Made by a program: the position numbers and the translations under genes. From NCBI RefSeq assembly GCF_004362805.1, contig NZ_SNYF01000008.1, positions 357,443 through 421,442 on the forward strand: a stretch of 64,000 nucleotides of DNA. The letters run 5' to 3'. The stretch is from Algoriphagus boseongensis. Lineage in GTDB: Bacteria; Bacteroidota; Bacteroidia; Cytophagales; Cyclobacteriaceae. Positions 42,012 through 50,746 of this stretch are shown piece after piece (the first letter of the stretch is position 1; every line of letters begins with the position of its first letter). The notes beneath the pieces were generated by a model, which worked only from the letters and a program-made list of their open reading frames with translations, searched no databases and was not told the DNA's origin.

Positions 42012-43940
42012 ATGCGCCCTGTTTTGTTTTTCCTGTTGATTTTAGCGATCTGCTTTCAAGTTGAGGCACAGACGTATTCTATTATTGATGGAAGGGCAAT
42101 TCGACTGTATGAAGAAGCTGAGCAACTGACGATTTCCCGTCAGTACGAACAGGCGATCGAAAAGTATAAAGCAGCAATTGCAAGAGAGGGATCATTTTTA
42201 GAAGCCTATGTCAAGGCTTCTCAGCTTTACATCACGATGGGCCAATTGAATGAGGCAGAGAAGATTGCCTTGGTTGGAAAAGGTAGGTTAGGAGGAAAAA
42301 ACGCGACTCCAAGAAATGTAGCTGACTTTGGCTGGCTTTTTTCCAATTTGTATTTAAAGCAGGGAAGGTTTCAAGAAGCCTACAGGGAGTTTAATTGTGC
42401 CGATCCTATTTTTGATGCTGGATTTAAGAAATCCATGTATTACCAGCAGATGAAAGCTCAAATGGATTTTTTGCAAAGTCAATTGGGAGATGTTATGGTG
42501 ATCGAAAAGGAGATTTTACCTCCTCCGATCAATGAATTTCAGCTCCAATATTTTCCTGTTTTAACTGCTGACGGTGAACAGATTCTTTTTACAAAGAGGG
42601 ACGGAACAGGAAACTACGACAAAGAAGACATTTATACTTCTTATAAAAAGGCAGATGAGGGTTGGACCCCACCCCAAAGCATAGCCCAGACGATTAACTC
42701 GCCTTATAATGAAGGAACATGTTCGGTCACTGCTGATGGTAATATTTTGATTTATACTTCCTGCGATGCCCCTGATTCAAATGGAAGCTGTGACTTGTAT
42801 GTAGCCTACAAAGTAAATGGCACCTGGCAAAGACCTACCAATATGGGGACCAAAGTCAATTCCCGATCCTGGGATTCCCAACCCTCGCTTTCAGCGGATG
42901 GTAGGCTTTTGTTTTTTTCTTCAAATAGAAGAGGAGGATATGGAGGAAATGATATTTGGTATTCGGTAAGGCAAAAAGACGGGAGTTGGTCTGAGGCCAA
43001 AAATCTAGGGAATGTGGTAAACACAGCAAAAGACGAGATTTCTCCATTTATGTTCTTTAATAATGAGATCCTCTTTTTTGCTTCTGACGGGCATCAAGGA
43101 TTTGGGGGAATGGATATTTTTCTTTCCAGGGTTGAAAATGGGGAGTTTCAGGAACCTGAAAATATGGGAATCCCGATCAATGACCACTTGGATCAAGTGG
43201 CCTTGTTTATTACTGCACAAAAAGATTACGCGTATTACACAGAATTGACCAAAGGGGAAAGTGGCTCTGAACATGACCGATCCCTGATTTATAGATTCAA
43301 ATTCCCAGAAGAAATTTACCTGGGAGATAATCTCACGGTGACCGAGGGGAAGGTTTTTAATGCCAAAACAGGACAGCCTATAGAGGCAACCCTTTCTTTG
43401 GTTTCTCTTACCAATGACAGCACGCTCTATGAGTTTAAGTCAGATGGGAAAACCGGGGACTTCATGATGCTTTATCCAGAAAAGGCAGTTTCAGGGCTTT
43501 ATGTGGAGAAGAAAGGATTTCTGCCAAAGATTTATAATGTGGAGAGGGACAAAATTCAAAACGTAAAAGATCTTAAGGTTGAATTGACCCCAGTTGCTTC
43601 AGGAGAGGAATTTGTATTTGAGAACGTCTTCTTCGAATTTGACAAATATGATTTAAAACCTGAATCCCTTTCTTCTTTGAAGAGGCTGGTTAAGTTTTTA
43701 CAGGAAAATCCCAACGTGAATATTTTAGTATCTGGGCATACGGACAATATTGGAAGCGCTGCCTACAATAAAACCCTAAGCCTGCAACGAGCAAAAAGTG
43801 TCCAAACCTACTTGGTGAAGGAAGGACTTCATCAAGGTAGAATACTAGTGGAGGGAAAAGGAGATGCCGAGCCGATGGTTCCCAATATCAATCCGGCTAA
43901 TCAAGCTTTGAATCGGCGGATCACAATCAAAGTTCTTTAG
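42012..43940 (+). CDS. TPR-PD40-OmpA outer-membrane-associated protein (PorE-like)
   Basis: 642 residues from the ATG at 42012, which gives a signal peptide (MRPVLFFLLILAICFQVEAQ). Order: TPR-like helices (about 30-140), PD40/WD40-like beta-propeller repeats (about 175-430, with FTKRDG, YTSCDAPDSNGSCDLY, FFSSNRRGGYGGNDIW, FFASDGHQGFGGMDIF), a carboxypeptidase-regulatory-like fold (about 450-530), and a C-terminal OmpA peptidoglycan-binding domain (FEFDKYDLKPESL, VSGHTDNIGSAAYN). PorE of the type IX secretion system has this same domain order, but PorE is a lipoprotein and this signal lacks a lipobox. A more general OmpA-family role is possible. It is directly behind queE and may share its message. 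Confidence 0.85.
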   Translation: MRPVLFFLLILAICFQVEAQTYSIIDGRAIRLYEEAEQLTISRQYEQAIEKYKAAIAREGSFLEAYVKASQLYITMGQLNEAEKIALVGKGRLGGKNATPRNVADFGWLFSNLYLKQGRFQEAYREFNCADPIFDAGFKKSMYYQQMKAQMDFLQSQLGDVMVIEKEILPPPINEFQLQYFPVLTADGEQILFTKRDGTGNYDKEDIYTSYKKADEGWTPPQSIAQTINSPYNEGTCSVTADGNILIYTSCDAPDSNGSCDLYVAYKVNGTWQRPTNMGTKVNSRSWDSQPSLSADGRLLFFSSNRRGGYGGNDIWYSVRQKDGSWSEAKNLGNVVNTAKDEISPFMFFNNEILFFASDGHQGFGGMDIFLSRVENGEFQEPENMGIPINDHLDQVALFITAQKDYAYYTELTKGESGSEHDRSLIYRFKFPEEIYLGDNLTVTEGKVFNAKTGQPIEATLSLVSLTNDSTLYEFKSDGKTGDFMMLYPEKAVSGLYVEKKGFLPKIYNVERDKIQNVKDLKVELTPVASGEEFVFENVFFEFDKYDLKPESLSSLKRLVKFLQENPNVNILVSGHTDNIGSAAYNKTLSLQRAKSVQTYLVKEGLHQGRILVEGKGDAEPMVPNINPANQALNRRITIKVL

Positions 43941-44313
43941 ATTCTCGAAATGAAATTTTGAAAAAATATATAACTCATATAGTTTATATAACTTTTTATA
44001 AAATTATATATATAACACTAGTTTTGTTTGTTATAAAACAAAATAAAATTCCAAATAAAATAAAATAAGGGGCATTTTTCCTCGTCCCAAAGGGGCTAAA
44101 AATCACACAGGAATTTTTCCGTTCAAATAAAAATTGAAACTGACACCTTGATTTTTAGGACTATTTTCAAAAAAATGAAAAAAAATTAACTTTTGTTAAC
44201 CTATCCTTAACATAAGTTAAATTTCAAAAATGTAGAATATTCCATCAAAAACAGAATTTAATTTTTTCAAAAATCCACTTTTCAGATTTAATCTAAATAA
44301 GAGTAAAAAAACA
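43941..44313. other. AT-rich intergenic region upstream of susC
   Basis: About 370 bases with no credible frame. It contains runs of TATA/ATAT near 43965-44015 and the inverted repeat TTTTGTTT/AAACAAAA near 44023-44043, which could be a poor terminator for the OmpA gene. The composition is clearly more AT-rich than the flanks. No leader peptide or known regulatory RNA was recognised. Confidence 0.5.
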
Positions 44314-44343
44314 TTTCCTATCCATTAGTGGTAAGTAGTTTTG
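44314..44343 (+). promoter_or_regulatory. Predicted susC promoter
   Basis: TTTC at 44314-44317, an 18-base spacer and TAGTTTTG at 44336-44343 (perfect TAnnTTTG). The expected start, near 44348, leaves a leader of about 50 bases before the susC ATG at 44397. Confidence 0.65.
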
Positions 44344-44396
44344 TAAAATCAATTTTCGAGGATAAAATTGATCTTTAATAAACCAAATTTTAACAT

Positions 44397-47300
44397 ATGA
44401 GGAAAGTTTTACTTCTAGGACTCATGCTGTTTTTGGGAAGTGCTATTGCATTTGCCCAAAGCCGTGTGATTACTGGTATCGTAACCTCTACCGAAGACGG
44501 TATGGGTGTACCAGGAGCGACTGTTCTGGTTAAGGGAACTACAATAGGTACTGCCACAGATATTGATGGTAAGTATTCTATCACAGTCCCTGCCGGAAAC
44601 AATGTGTTGGTATTTAGCTTTGTGGGCTTGTTGTCCCGTGAAGTAACCATCGGCAGCAGAACCACCATCGATGTGGCTCTGGAATCAGACGTCACCGCAT
44701 TAGGTGAAGTAATCGTAACGGGTTATGGTACCCAGCCTAAAAGAGAAGTAACCGGTGCGGTTTCTTCTGTAAAAGGTGAAGCCATCCAAAACCTACCACT
44801 TCAATCATTTGACCGTGCTCTTCAAGGACGTGCAGCTGGTGTTCAGGTAAGATCTTCTAACGGTCTCCCAGGTGGTGCAGTAAACATTCGTATTCGTGGT
44901 GTTGGTTCAATCAACGCTGGTAACGAGCCTTTGTTTATTGTTGATGGTGTTCAATTGAACAACCAGTCCAACGCTGCATTTACCCAGTCTAACCCGCTTG
45001 CCTTTTTGAATCCTAACGACATCGAGTCTATGGAAATCCTTAAAGATGCTGCATCTGCAGCTATTTATGGTTCTCAGGCTGCTAACGGTGTTGTAATTAT
45101 TACAACCAAAAAAGGTAAGCAAGGTAAAGCGAAATTCGAATTCAATGCCTTCGCCGGTGAAACTCAGCCAATGAAATACTTGGACGTACTTGGTGGATCT
45201 GAATGGTTTGAAATGAGAAGAGATGCTTACATCAATTCTGGTAATACCCTTCCTGAGGCCAACACTTTAAGTAACATGGGCCGTCTTCCTTCAAACTGGC
45301 AGCAATTGTCTAGAGAAGAACTTAACCAAATTGGTTTGGATCTTCCTACTTATGATTGGCAAAGAGAAGTTATGGGATCTGGTAGACTTCAGAACTATGA
45401 ACTTTCAGTTTCAGGTGGAGATGACAAAACAACCTTCTTCCTTTCTGGATCTTATAACTACCAAGAATCTTCATTCAAGCCAGTTGACTTTGAAAGAGGT
45501 ACAGTAAGAATTGCATTGTCTCATCAGGCGAATAGTAAGTTGAATATTGAAACCAATATGAACCTTTCTACTTTCCAGCAAAATGTACCTTTTGCAGTTT
45601 CAGGTTCATTCTTGGGTAGCCCTGCTTTCTCTTCCTCTGCTATTTTGGCTCACAACCCAATTTACAATGAAGATGGAACCTTTAATACTTCCATTGGTGG
45701 CGTTCTTGGTCAAAACGTAGTATTGGTAAATGAATACAACTCAGGTCTTCAGAGAACCAACACTGCAGTAGGTAACATGATTGGTACATACAAAATCCTT
45801 CCAAACTTGTCTTTCAGATCTTTGTTTGGTTTGGATTACAGATTGCTTCAGGGTGATTCCTACCGTGACCCAAGAACTCCTGATGGAGCTGGTGTAAGAG
45901 GTAGAAGCTCTGTTCAGCAAGATTGGAGAACTCGTTTCATCACGACCCAGACTTTGAACTGGAATAAGTCATATAACAACGTTCATAACCTTTCAGCTAT
46001 CCTTGGTTTTGAATTTGTGTCTGAGACTAGAGAAGGTATTTCTGGTGCTGGTATCGGTTTCCCAACTTTCCAATTCAGAACTATTCAGTCTGCTGCAACT
46101 CCTGAATCTATTACTGGTTTCTGGACTGGTTACAGAAGAATGGGCTTCTTCGGATCTGTTAATTACGATTACAAGAAAAAATATCTTGCTACTGTAACTG
46201 CCCGATATGACGGTTCTTCCCGATTCGGTGAAAACAATAGATATGGTTTGTTCCCTTCTATCCGTTTGGGTTGGAGCATTGTTGAAGAAGATTTCTTAAA
46301 AGAATCTAATTCAGTTTCTGAATTGAAATTAAGAGCTTCTTACGGTTTGACTGGTAACGACCAGATCGGAAACTTTGATGCAAGAGGTCTTTACGGTGGA
46401 GGAGGTAACTACTCTGGTAGTGCTGGTATCCTACCTACTTCCTTGGCCAACTTAAACCTAGGATGGGAAACTAACACAACCTTGAACTTAGGTTTGGATT
46501 ATGGTTTCTTTGGAAACAGAGTGACAGGTTCCTTGGACGTATTTGACAGAAGAACCAAAGACTTGTTGTTGAATCAGCCTATCCTTTGGACAAACGGTTT
46601 CAGCGATATTGCCAATAACGTAGGTGAATTGCAGAACAAGGGTATTGAATTTGAAGTCACTACAGTAAACATTGATAAAGGCGGATTCCGCTGGAATACA
46701 AGCTTCAACTTCAGTAAAATCAAAAACCAGGTGGTAAGCCTTTATGACGATTTGGAATTTCTTCCTGCTAACCCAGGGATCGCCGTTGGTCAGCCAGTTG
46801 GTAGAGATGGTACAGGGGCAAACTTTGTTCAAGAATATGCAGGTGTAAACCCAGCTACTGGTCGCCCAATGTGGTATGATATCAACAGAAATATCACTTA
46901 CCTTCCTTTGGCTGCTGATAGAATCTACTATGGTTCTAACCTTGCAACAATTTTTGGTGGTTTGAATAATACTTTCTCTTTCAAAGGATTTGAATTGACA
47001 GCCTTCTTCGTATACGAATATGGAGCGGTATTCACAGACGGTCAGTATAGCTTCTTGAGAGAAAACGGTACTCGTTTGACTTTGAATGCACTTAGAGAAG
47101 TAAACGATAGGTCTTGGACTACTCCTGGTCAAATCACAGATATTCCAAGAAACTTGACCACCAATGCTGGTAATGAAACCAGAGGTGCTAGTAGAAATAC
47201 TGGTTCTGCTTCCTTGTTGAAAGGAGACTTTATCAGACTTTCTCAGTTGACAGTTGGATATAGCTTCCAGCCTTCTTTGGTAAGCAAAATTGGTTTGTCA

Positions 47301-47441
47301 AGAGCTAGAGTTTACCTACAGGGTTTGAATCTTTGGACATATGCTGACTATCCAGGATATGATCCTGAATTCACAGGAGCTGGTACAGGTCAAATTCCTT
47401 TGACTAAGAATTACACCTTCGGTATTCAAATAGGCTTCTAA
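44397..47441 (+). CDS. SusC/RagA family TonB-linked outer-membrane protein
   Basis: 1014 residues. A signal peptide (MRKVLLLGLMLFLGSAIAFAQ) is followed by a carboxypeptidase-regulatory-like domain (about 25-100, VTSTEDGMGVPGATVLVKGT), a TonB box region and plug (GEVIVTGYGTQPKREVTGAVSSV, LQGRAAGVQVRSSNG, IRGVGSINAGNEPLFIVDGV), and a 22-strand barrel ending in Phe (FGIQIGF). It imports a bulky nutrient together with the SusD lipoprotein. No glycoside hydrolase, sulfatase or regulator is nearby, so the substrate is not indicated. Codon use is strongly biased (GGT, AAC, TCT, GAA), unlike its neighbours, suggesting high expression. Confidence 0.95.
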   Translation: MRKVLLLGLMLFLGSAIAFAQSRVITGIVTSTEDGMGVPGATVLVKGTTIGTATDIDGKYSITVPAGNNVLVFSFVGLLSREVTIGSRTTIDVALESDVTALGEVIVTGYGTQPKREVTGAVSSVKGEAIQNLPLQSFDRALQGRAAGVQVRSSNGLPGGAVNIRIRGVGSINAGNEPLFIVDGVQLNNQSNAAFTQSNPLAFLNPNDIESMEILKDAASAAIYGSQAANGVVIITTKKGKQGKAKFEFNAFAGETQPMKYLDVLGGSEWFEMRRDAYINSGNTLPEANTLSNMGRLPSNWQQLSREELNQIGLDLPTYDWQREVMGSGRLQNYELSVSGGDDKTTFFLSGSYNYQESSFKPVDFERGTVRIALSHQANSKLNIETNMNLSTFQQNVPFAVSGSFLGSPAFSSSAILAHNPIYNEDGTFNTSIGGVLGQNVVLVNEYNSGLQRTNTAVGNMIGTYKILPNLSFRSLFGLDYRLLQGDSYRDPRTPDGAGVRGRSSVQQDWRTRFITTQTLNWNKSYNNVHNLSAILGFEFVSETREGISGAGIGFPTFQFRTIQSAATPESITGFWTGYRRMGFFGSVNYDYKKKYLATVTARYDGSSRFGENNRYGLFPSIRLGWSIVEEDFLKESNSVSELKLRASYGLTGNDQIGNFDARGLYGGGGNYSGSAGILPTSLANLNLGWETNTTLNLGLDYGFFGNRVTGSLDVFDRRTKDLLLNQPILWTNGFSDIANNVGELQNKGIEFEVTTVNIDKGGFRWNTSFNFSKIKNQVVSLYDDLEFLPANPGIAVGQPVGRDGTGANFVQEYAGVNPATGRPMWYDINRNITYLPLAADRIYYGSNLATIFGGLNNTFSFKGFELTAFFVYEYGAVFTDGQYSFLRENGTRLTLNALREVNDRSWTTPGQITDIPRNLTTNAGNETRGASRNTGSASLLKGDFIRLSQLTVGYSFQPSLVSKIGLSRARVYLQGLNLWTYADYPGYDPEFTGAGTGQIPLTKNYTFGIQIGF

Positions 47442-47454
47442 TCACCTAAATGAG

Positions 47455-48969
47455 ATGAAAAACATGAAAATATTTAATAAAGCTGTGTTGTCACTTGCCT
47501 TGGTGGGATCTTTCCTTATGGGTGCTTGTGATAGCGCATTACAGGTAGATCCAAGACAATCCATTGATGCCAATGGTGCCTTGAATACTCCTGATGCAAT
47601 GGATGCGGCTCTCAACTCGGTATATGCCCGTTTGAGGTCTGTTAGAAATTATGGTAGAGATTTGTTGGCTCTTTCTGATGCACTAGCTGATGTAGGACAA
47701 ACCACCAGTAACTCTGGCCGTTTGATTGGTGAAAATAACAATCAGCCAAATGCGCATTTTCAAGCTGGTTTCTGGCAAAACAGCTACTTCGGAATCAACG
47801 AAGCTAACCTAATCATCGACGGCTTATCTGGTGTAGAAGGTGCTTCTGCAGCTCAGTTGGCTCGTTGGGAAGGTGAAGCTAAGTTCTTGAGAGCTTTGTA
47901 TTACTTTGATCTAGTAAAAGTTTATTCCTACATCCCAACAGCTATTTATCAGCCGGGTGTAGTTGATCAGGGTGGTATTCCTTTGGTTACTGAAGGTGTA
48001 ATTACCTCTGATGCAGCTTTCAACAGACAGCCTGCAAGAGCTACAATCGATGAAGTTTATGCTCAGATCTACACTGATCTAGAGGATGCAAAAAGATTGT
48101 TGACTTCAAGAGGTGTTCAATACGCATCATCAGCTTCTGCTTCTGCTTTGTTGTCAAGAGTTGCTTTGTACAAAGGTGACTGGAACAAGGCTGTTGAAGA
48201 AGCTACCACTGCATTGGCATCTAACGTAGGTGTGGTTCTTTCAGGAAGTGCTTATGTGAATGGATGGAGAGCTCCAGTTAACCCAGAGTCCATGTTCGAA
48301 GTTAGATTTGCATTGGCAGAAGAGTCAATTGGTGTTAACGAATCTCTTCAGTCTTCTTATACTGCTTTGTTGAACCTTACCAATAAGAATTCTCAAGGTG
48401 GATGGGGTGATTTCATTCCAAATGCTACTGTACGTGGTTTCTTTGGGTTAGCTCCACTTCAGCTTGGCTCTCCAGCTAGTGATAATAACAACTGGGACGT
48501 AACTAGAAACTCAGATATTCGTGCTCAGCTGTACACTACTGGAAATACCGTGAGAGGTGCTGGACGTCAAATCGAAAATACCAAGTTTATGTCTAAAAGT
48601 GGTTTCGCTTATGCTGACAACGTTCCTGTTATCAGAAAGTCTGAAATGCACTTGAACAGAGCAGAGGCAAACTATCAGTTGAAAAATGAATCAGCTGCCT
48701 TGACTGAATTGAATGCGTTTAAAGCTTTGAGAGGACTTACTCCTGTTACTTTGACTGGTCAGGCTCTTCTTGATGAGATCCTTTTGGAAAGATTTAAAGA
48801 ATTTGCTTTCGAAGGTCACAGATGGTTTGATTTGAAGAGATATGGTAAGCCAGTTATTAAGACTACACCTGCTGTAAACCTTCAGTTTGATGACTTCAAA
48901 ATCTTGCCTCCTATTCCTCAAAGAGAAGTAGACGGTAACCCAAATCTTAACCAAAACAGAGGATACTAA
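47455..48969 (+). CDS. RagB/SusD family nutrient uptake lipoprotein
   Basis: 504 residues with a lipobox at Cys25 (GSFLMGACDSAL), surface-anchored partner of SusC. SusD features include the start ALQVDPRQSIDANGALNTPDAMDAALNSVY, TPR-like helices with EAKFLRALYYFDLVKVYS, and the C-terminal LLDEILLERFKEFAFEGHRWFDLKRYG with FKILPPIPQREVDGNPNL. Start at 47455, or three codons later at 47464. The codon bias matches that of susC, 13 bases upstream. Confidence 0.95.
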   Translation: MKNMKIFNKAVLSLALVGSFLMGACDSALQVDPRQSIDANGALNTPDAMDAALNSVYARLRSVRNYGRDLLALSDALADVGQTTSNSGRLIGENNNQPNAHFQAGFWQNSYFGINEANLIIDGLSGVEGASAAQLARWEGEAKFLRALYYFDLVKVYSYIPTAIYQPGVVDQGGIPLVTEGVITSDAAFNRQPARATIDEVYAQIYTDLEDAKRLLTSRGVQYASSASASALLSRVALYKGDWNKAVEEATTALASNVGVVLSGSAYVNGWRAPVNPESMFEVRFALAEESIGVNESLQSSYTALLNLTNKNSQGGWGDFIPNATVRGFFGLAPLQLGSPASDNNNWDVTRNSDIRAQLYTTGNTVRGAGRQIENTKFMSKSGFAYADNVPVIRKSEMHLNRAEANYQLKNESAALTELNAFKALRGLTPVTLTGQALLDEILLERFKEFAFEGHRWFDLKRYGKPVIKTTPAVNLQFDDFKILPPIPQREVDGNPNLNQNRGY

Positions 48970-48980
48970 AATAAGAAATC

Positions 48981-49439
48981 ATGAAAAAGATATTATCTCT
49001 AGTAACACTGGCCTTGGTTCTAGTATTCTCTTCTTGCATTGAGCAAGACTATCCTCTTTGGGATGGCTCTTTGGTGGAATTTCAAGATGCAGTTGTAAGA
49101 ACTCCTGTAGCAGGTCAGAAATATCCAAGAATTACAGTAAACAATAAAGTGGGTACTGTAAGTCTTCAAGTAAACTTGGTAGCTCCTCAGAGATCTACTG
49201 ATGAGACAATCAATTATTCGGTGGTAGCAGAAGGTACGACAGCGGTAGCTGGTACTGATTATACTACTGCAGGTACATTGGTTATCCCTGCTAACTCAAG
49301 TGTAGGTACTTTGACCATTAACGTAGTTAATACTGGTTCACTTGGAGGTTCTGTTGACTTGTTATTGCAATTGGATGGAAATGCTACTATTTCCCCAAGC
49401 GAAAACTACAAGCAAGTTCAAATTAGAATTACAAGATAA
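48981..49439 (+). CDS. DUF4843-like lipoprotein of the SusCD unit
   Basis: 152 residues with a lipobox (LVLVFSSCIEQ, Cys19). The rest is beta-rich, with VSLQVNLVAPQRSTDETINYSVV and GTDYTTAGTLVIPANSSVGTLTINVV resembling DUF4843/Calx-beta repeats often found downstream of SusCD. It is probably a surface-exposed accessory binding protein. 11 bases behind susD; two hairpins and a T-run end the unit. Confidence 0.8.
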   Translation: MKKILSLVTLALVLVFSSCIEQDYPLWDGSLVEFQDAVVRTPVAGQKYPRITVNNKVGTVSLQVNLVAPQRSTDETINYSVVAEGTTAVAGTDYTTAGTLVIPANSSVGTLTINVVNTGSLGGSVDLLLQLDGNATISPSENYKQVQIRITR

Positions 49440-49440
49440 T

Positions 49441-49500
49441 CCTCCATTTGGAGGAGAATATCTAACTTTACAAAAAGACCGGTTTATCCGGTCTTTTTTT
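49441..49500 (+). terminator. Terminator of the susCD unit
   Basis: A first hairpin CCTCCA-TT-TGGAGG (49441-49454) directly follows the stop codon. A second, AAAAAGACCGG-TTTAT-CCGGTCTTTTT (49472-49500), is a strong intrinsic terminator with eight T. Confidence 0.9.
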
Positions 49501-49511
49501 TCCTTGAATCT

Positions 49512-50177
49512 ATGAAAACTGAAAAATTAATTTTCGTCCTCGTTTTTCTTCTTTCCTTTACTAAATTCTCTTACGGCCAGCTTTCTGTGCTGAGAGATAA
49601 TGGAACTGGTAATCCAATAATGAATAACCCTTATCGTGAGGTTAAGGGCTCTCCATATGTTGCCGATTTCAAGGAAGGAAAGATCTATTTATCAACCGGG
49701 CAAACGGTAGAGGGTCTTCAAATAGCTATTAATGGGTACGAAAATACCTTGGAATACAAACTAGAAGGCAATCTATATTCCTATGCCCCAGAAAAATTAA
49801 ATGGGTTTTCCTGGATTGGAGAAACTGGTGAATCGGTGGAATTTACTTCCAGGTATACTATTCCTACCCTTGGGAAAAAGAGGTTTTTGCAGGTATTGGA
49901 GACGGGTAAATACACTTTGCTTATTTACCGGTATAAAATCATGACTGACGATGTTGCTGCTACCTATGGTGCGCAAGCTGCAAAAGTATTTCAAGATCAG
50001 GAGGACCTATTTATTGTAAAAGACGATCAGGTTTTCCTTTTCAAGAATAAAACAAAGGAAATGGAATCAATTTTTGGAGATGAAATGTCCAAAGTGAATT
50101 CGCTCCAAAAATCTCAAAAACTAAACCTCAAGAATACGGAAGATGTCCGGGTATTGGTTCGGGCTTTAAATCGGTAA
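49512..50177 (+). CDS. Secreted hypothetical protein
   Basis: 221 residues with a signal peptide (MKTEKLIFVLVFLLSFTKFSYGQ). The mature part has alternating beta-strands (GKIYLSTGQTVEGLQIAINGYENTLEYKLEGNLYSY) and a helical, Lys-rich C-terminus with FKNKTKEMESIFGDEMSKVNSL. I do not recognise a family. It follows the susCD terminator by 11 bases and ends at its own terminator, so it is probably a single-gene unit. Confidence 0.65.
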   Translation: MKTEKLIFVLVFLLSFTKFSYGQLSVLRDNGTGNPIMNNPYREVKGSPYVADFKEGKIYLSTGQTVEGLQIAINGYENTLEYKLEGNLYSYAPEKLNGFSWIGETGESVEFTSRYTIPTLGKKRFLQVLETGKYTLLIYRYKIMTDDVAATYGAQAAKVFQDQEDLFIVKDDQVFLFKNKTKEMESIFGDEMSKVNSLQKSQKLNLKNTEDVRVLVRALNR

Positions 50178-50198
50178 TTTTAGGAATTCTGAAGATTG

Positions 50199-50230
50199 AG
50201 TCCCTGAATTTTCATTCAGGGACTTTTTTT
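50199..50230 (+). terminator. Terminator upstream of queD
   Basis: AGTCCCTGAAT and ATTCAGGGACT pair around a 3-4 base loop and run into seven T, 21 bases past the stop of the secreted protein gene. Confidence 0.9.
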
Positions 50231-50231
50231 A

Positions 50232-50239
50232 TAATTTTG
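50232..50239 (+). promoter_or_regulatory. Predicted queD promoter -7 box
   Basis: TAATTTTG, a perfect TAnnTTTG, directly after the preceding terminator. The start would be near 50244, leaving about 15 bases of leader, too short for a riboswitch. Confidence 0.55.
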
Positions 50240-50259
50240 CGAGCTATTTACGTTAAGAA

Positions 50260-50679
50260 ATGATTTACATTTCCAGGAAGGAACATTTTAACGCTGCCCA
50301 TAAACTTTGGAATCCGAAATGGTCAGATGAGAAAAATTTTGAAGTTTTTGGTCCTTGCGCCAATGTAAACTGGCATGGTCACAACTTCGAATTGATTGTC
50401 ACCGTGAAGGGTTTGCCAGATCCAGAGACAGGTTTTGTAGTAGATCTCAAGCAGTTGAGTACATTAATCAGGAGATCGGTTATTGATAAAGTAGATCATA
50501 AAAATCTTAATGTAGATGTGGATTTTATGGTGGGCAAATTGGCAAGTTGTGAGATTTTGGTGATGGAATTTTGGAAAATCCTTGAGCCTGCCGTTAAAGA
50601 AATCACCAAGAATGGGGGGTTGTATAAATTGACTCTTTACGAAACCCCACGGAATTTCGTGGAATATTATGGGGAATAA
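50260..50679 (+). CDS. queD: 6-carboxytetrahydropterin synthase
   Basis: QueD converts dihydroneopterin triphosphate to 6-carboxytetrahydropterin, the substrate of QueE. The 139 residues carry zinc-binding His in FNAAHKLW and WHGHNFEL, the catalytic Cys in FGPCANVNWHGHN, and DHKNLN and LYETPRNFVEYY near the end. Transcribed alone between two terminators. Its pathway partner queE lies 9 kb upstream. Confidence 0.95.
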   Translation: MIYISRKEHFNAAHKLWNPKWSDEKNFEVFGPCANVNWHGHNFELIVTVKGLPDPETGFVVDLKQLSTLIRRSVIDKVDHKNLNVDVDFMVGKLASCEILVMEFWKILEPAVKEITKNGGLYKLTLYETPRNFVEYYGE

Positions 50680-50698
50680 ATCTTAAATACCTTGATTG

Positions 50699-50730
50699 AA
50701 AAGTAGGTCGTAGCACCTACTTTTATTTTT
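50699..50730 (+). terminator. Terminator of queD
   Basis: AAAGTAGGT and ACCTACTTT pair around a 6-base loop and lead into a T-rich tail (TTTTATTTTTTT), 20 bases past the queD stop. Confidence 0.85.
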
Positions 50731-50746
50731 TTAAACCATTCAAGTT

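Noticed and set aside
43941..44396. An insertion remnant or replication origin in the AT-rich gap before susC
   Set aside because: No terminal repeats, transposase fragment or DnaA-box cluster; AT richness upstream of a highly expressed gene is sufficient explanation.
46488..47132. 214-codon open frame on the minus strand inside susC
   Set aside because: It lies wholly within a conserved TonB-linked barrel gene and shows Cys- and Ser-rich sequence typical of a reverse-strand shadow.
50240..50259. A second preQ1 riboswitch in front of queD
   Set aside because: Only about 15-20 bases separate the predicted start and the ATG, and there is no P1 stem or UAAC loop.
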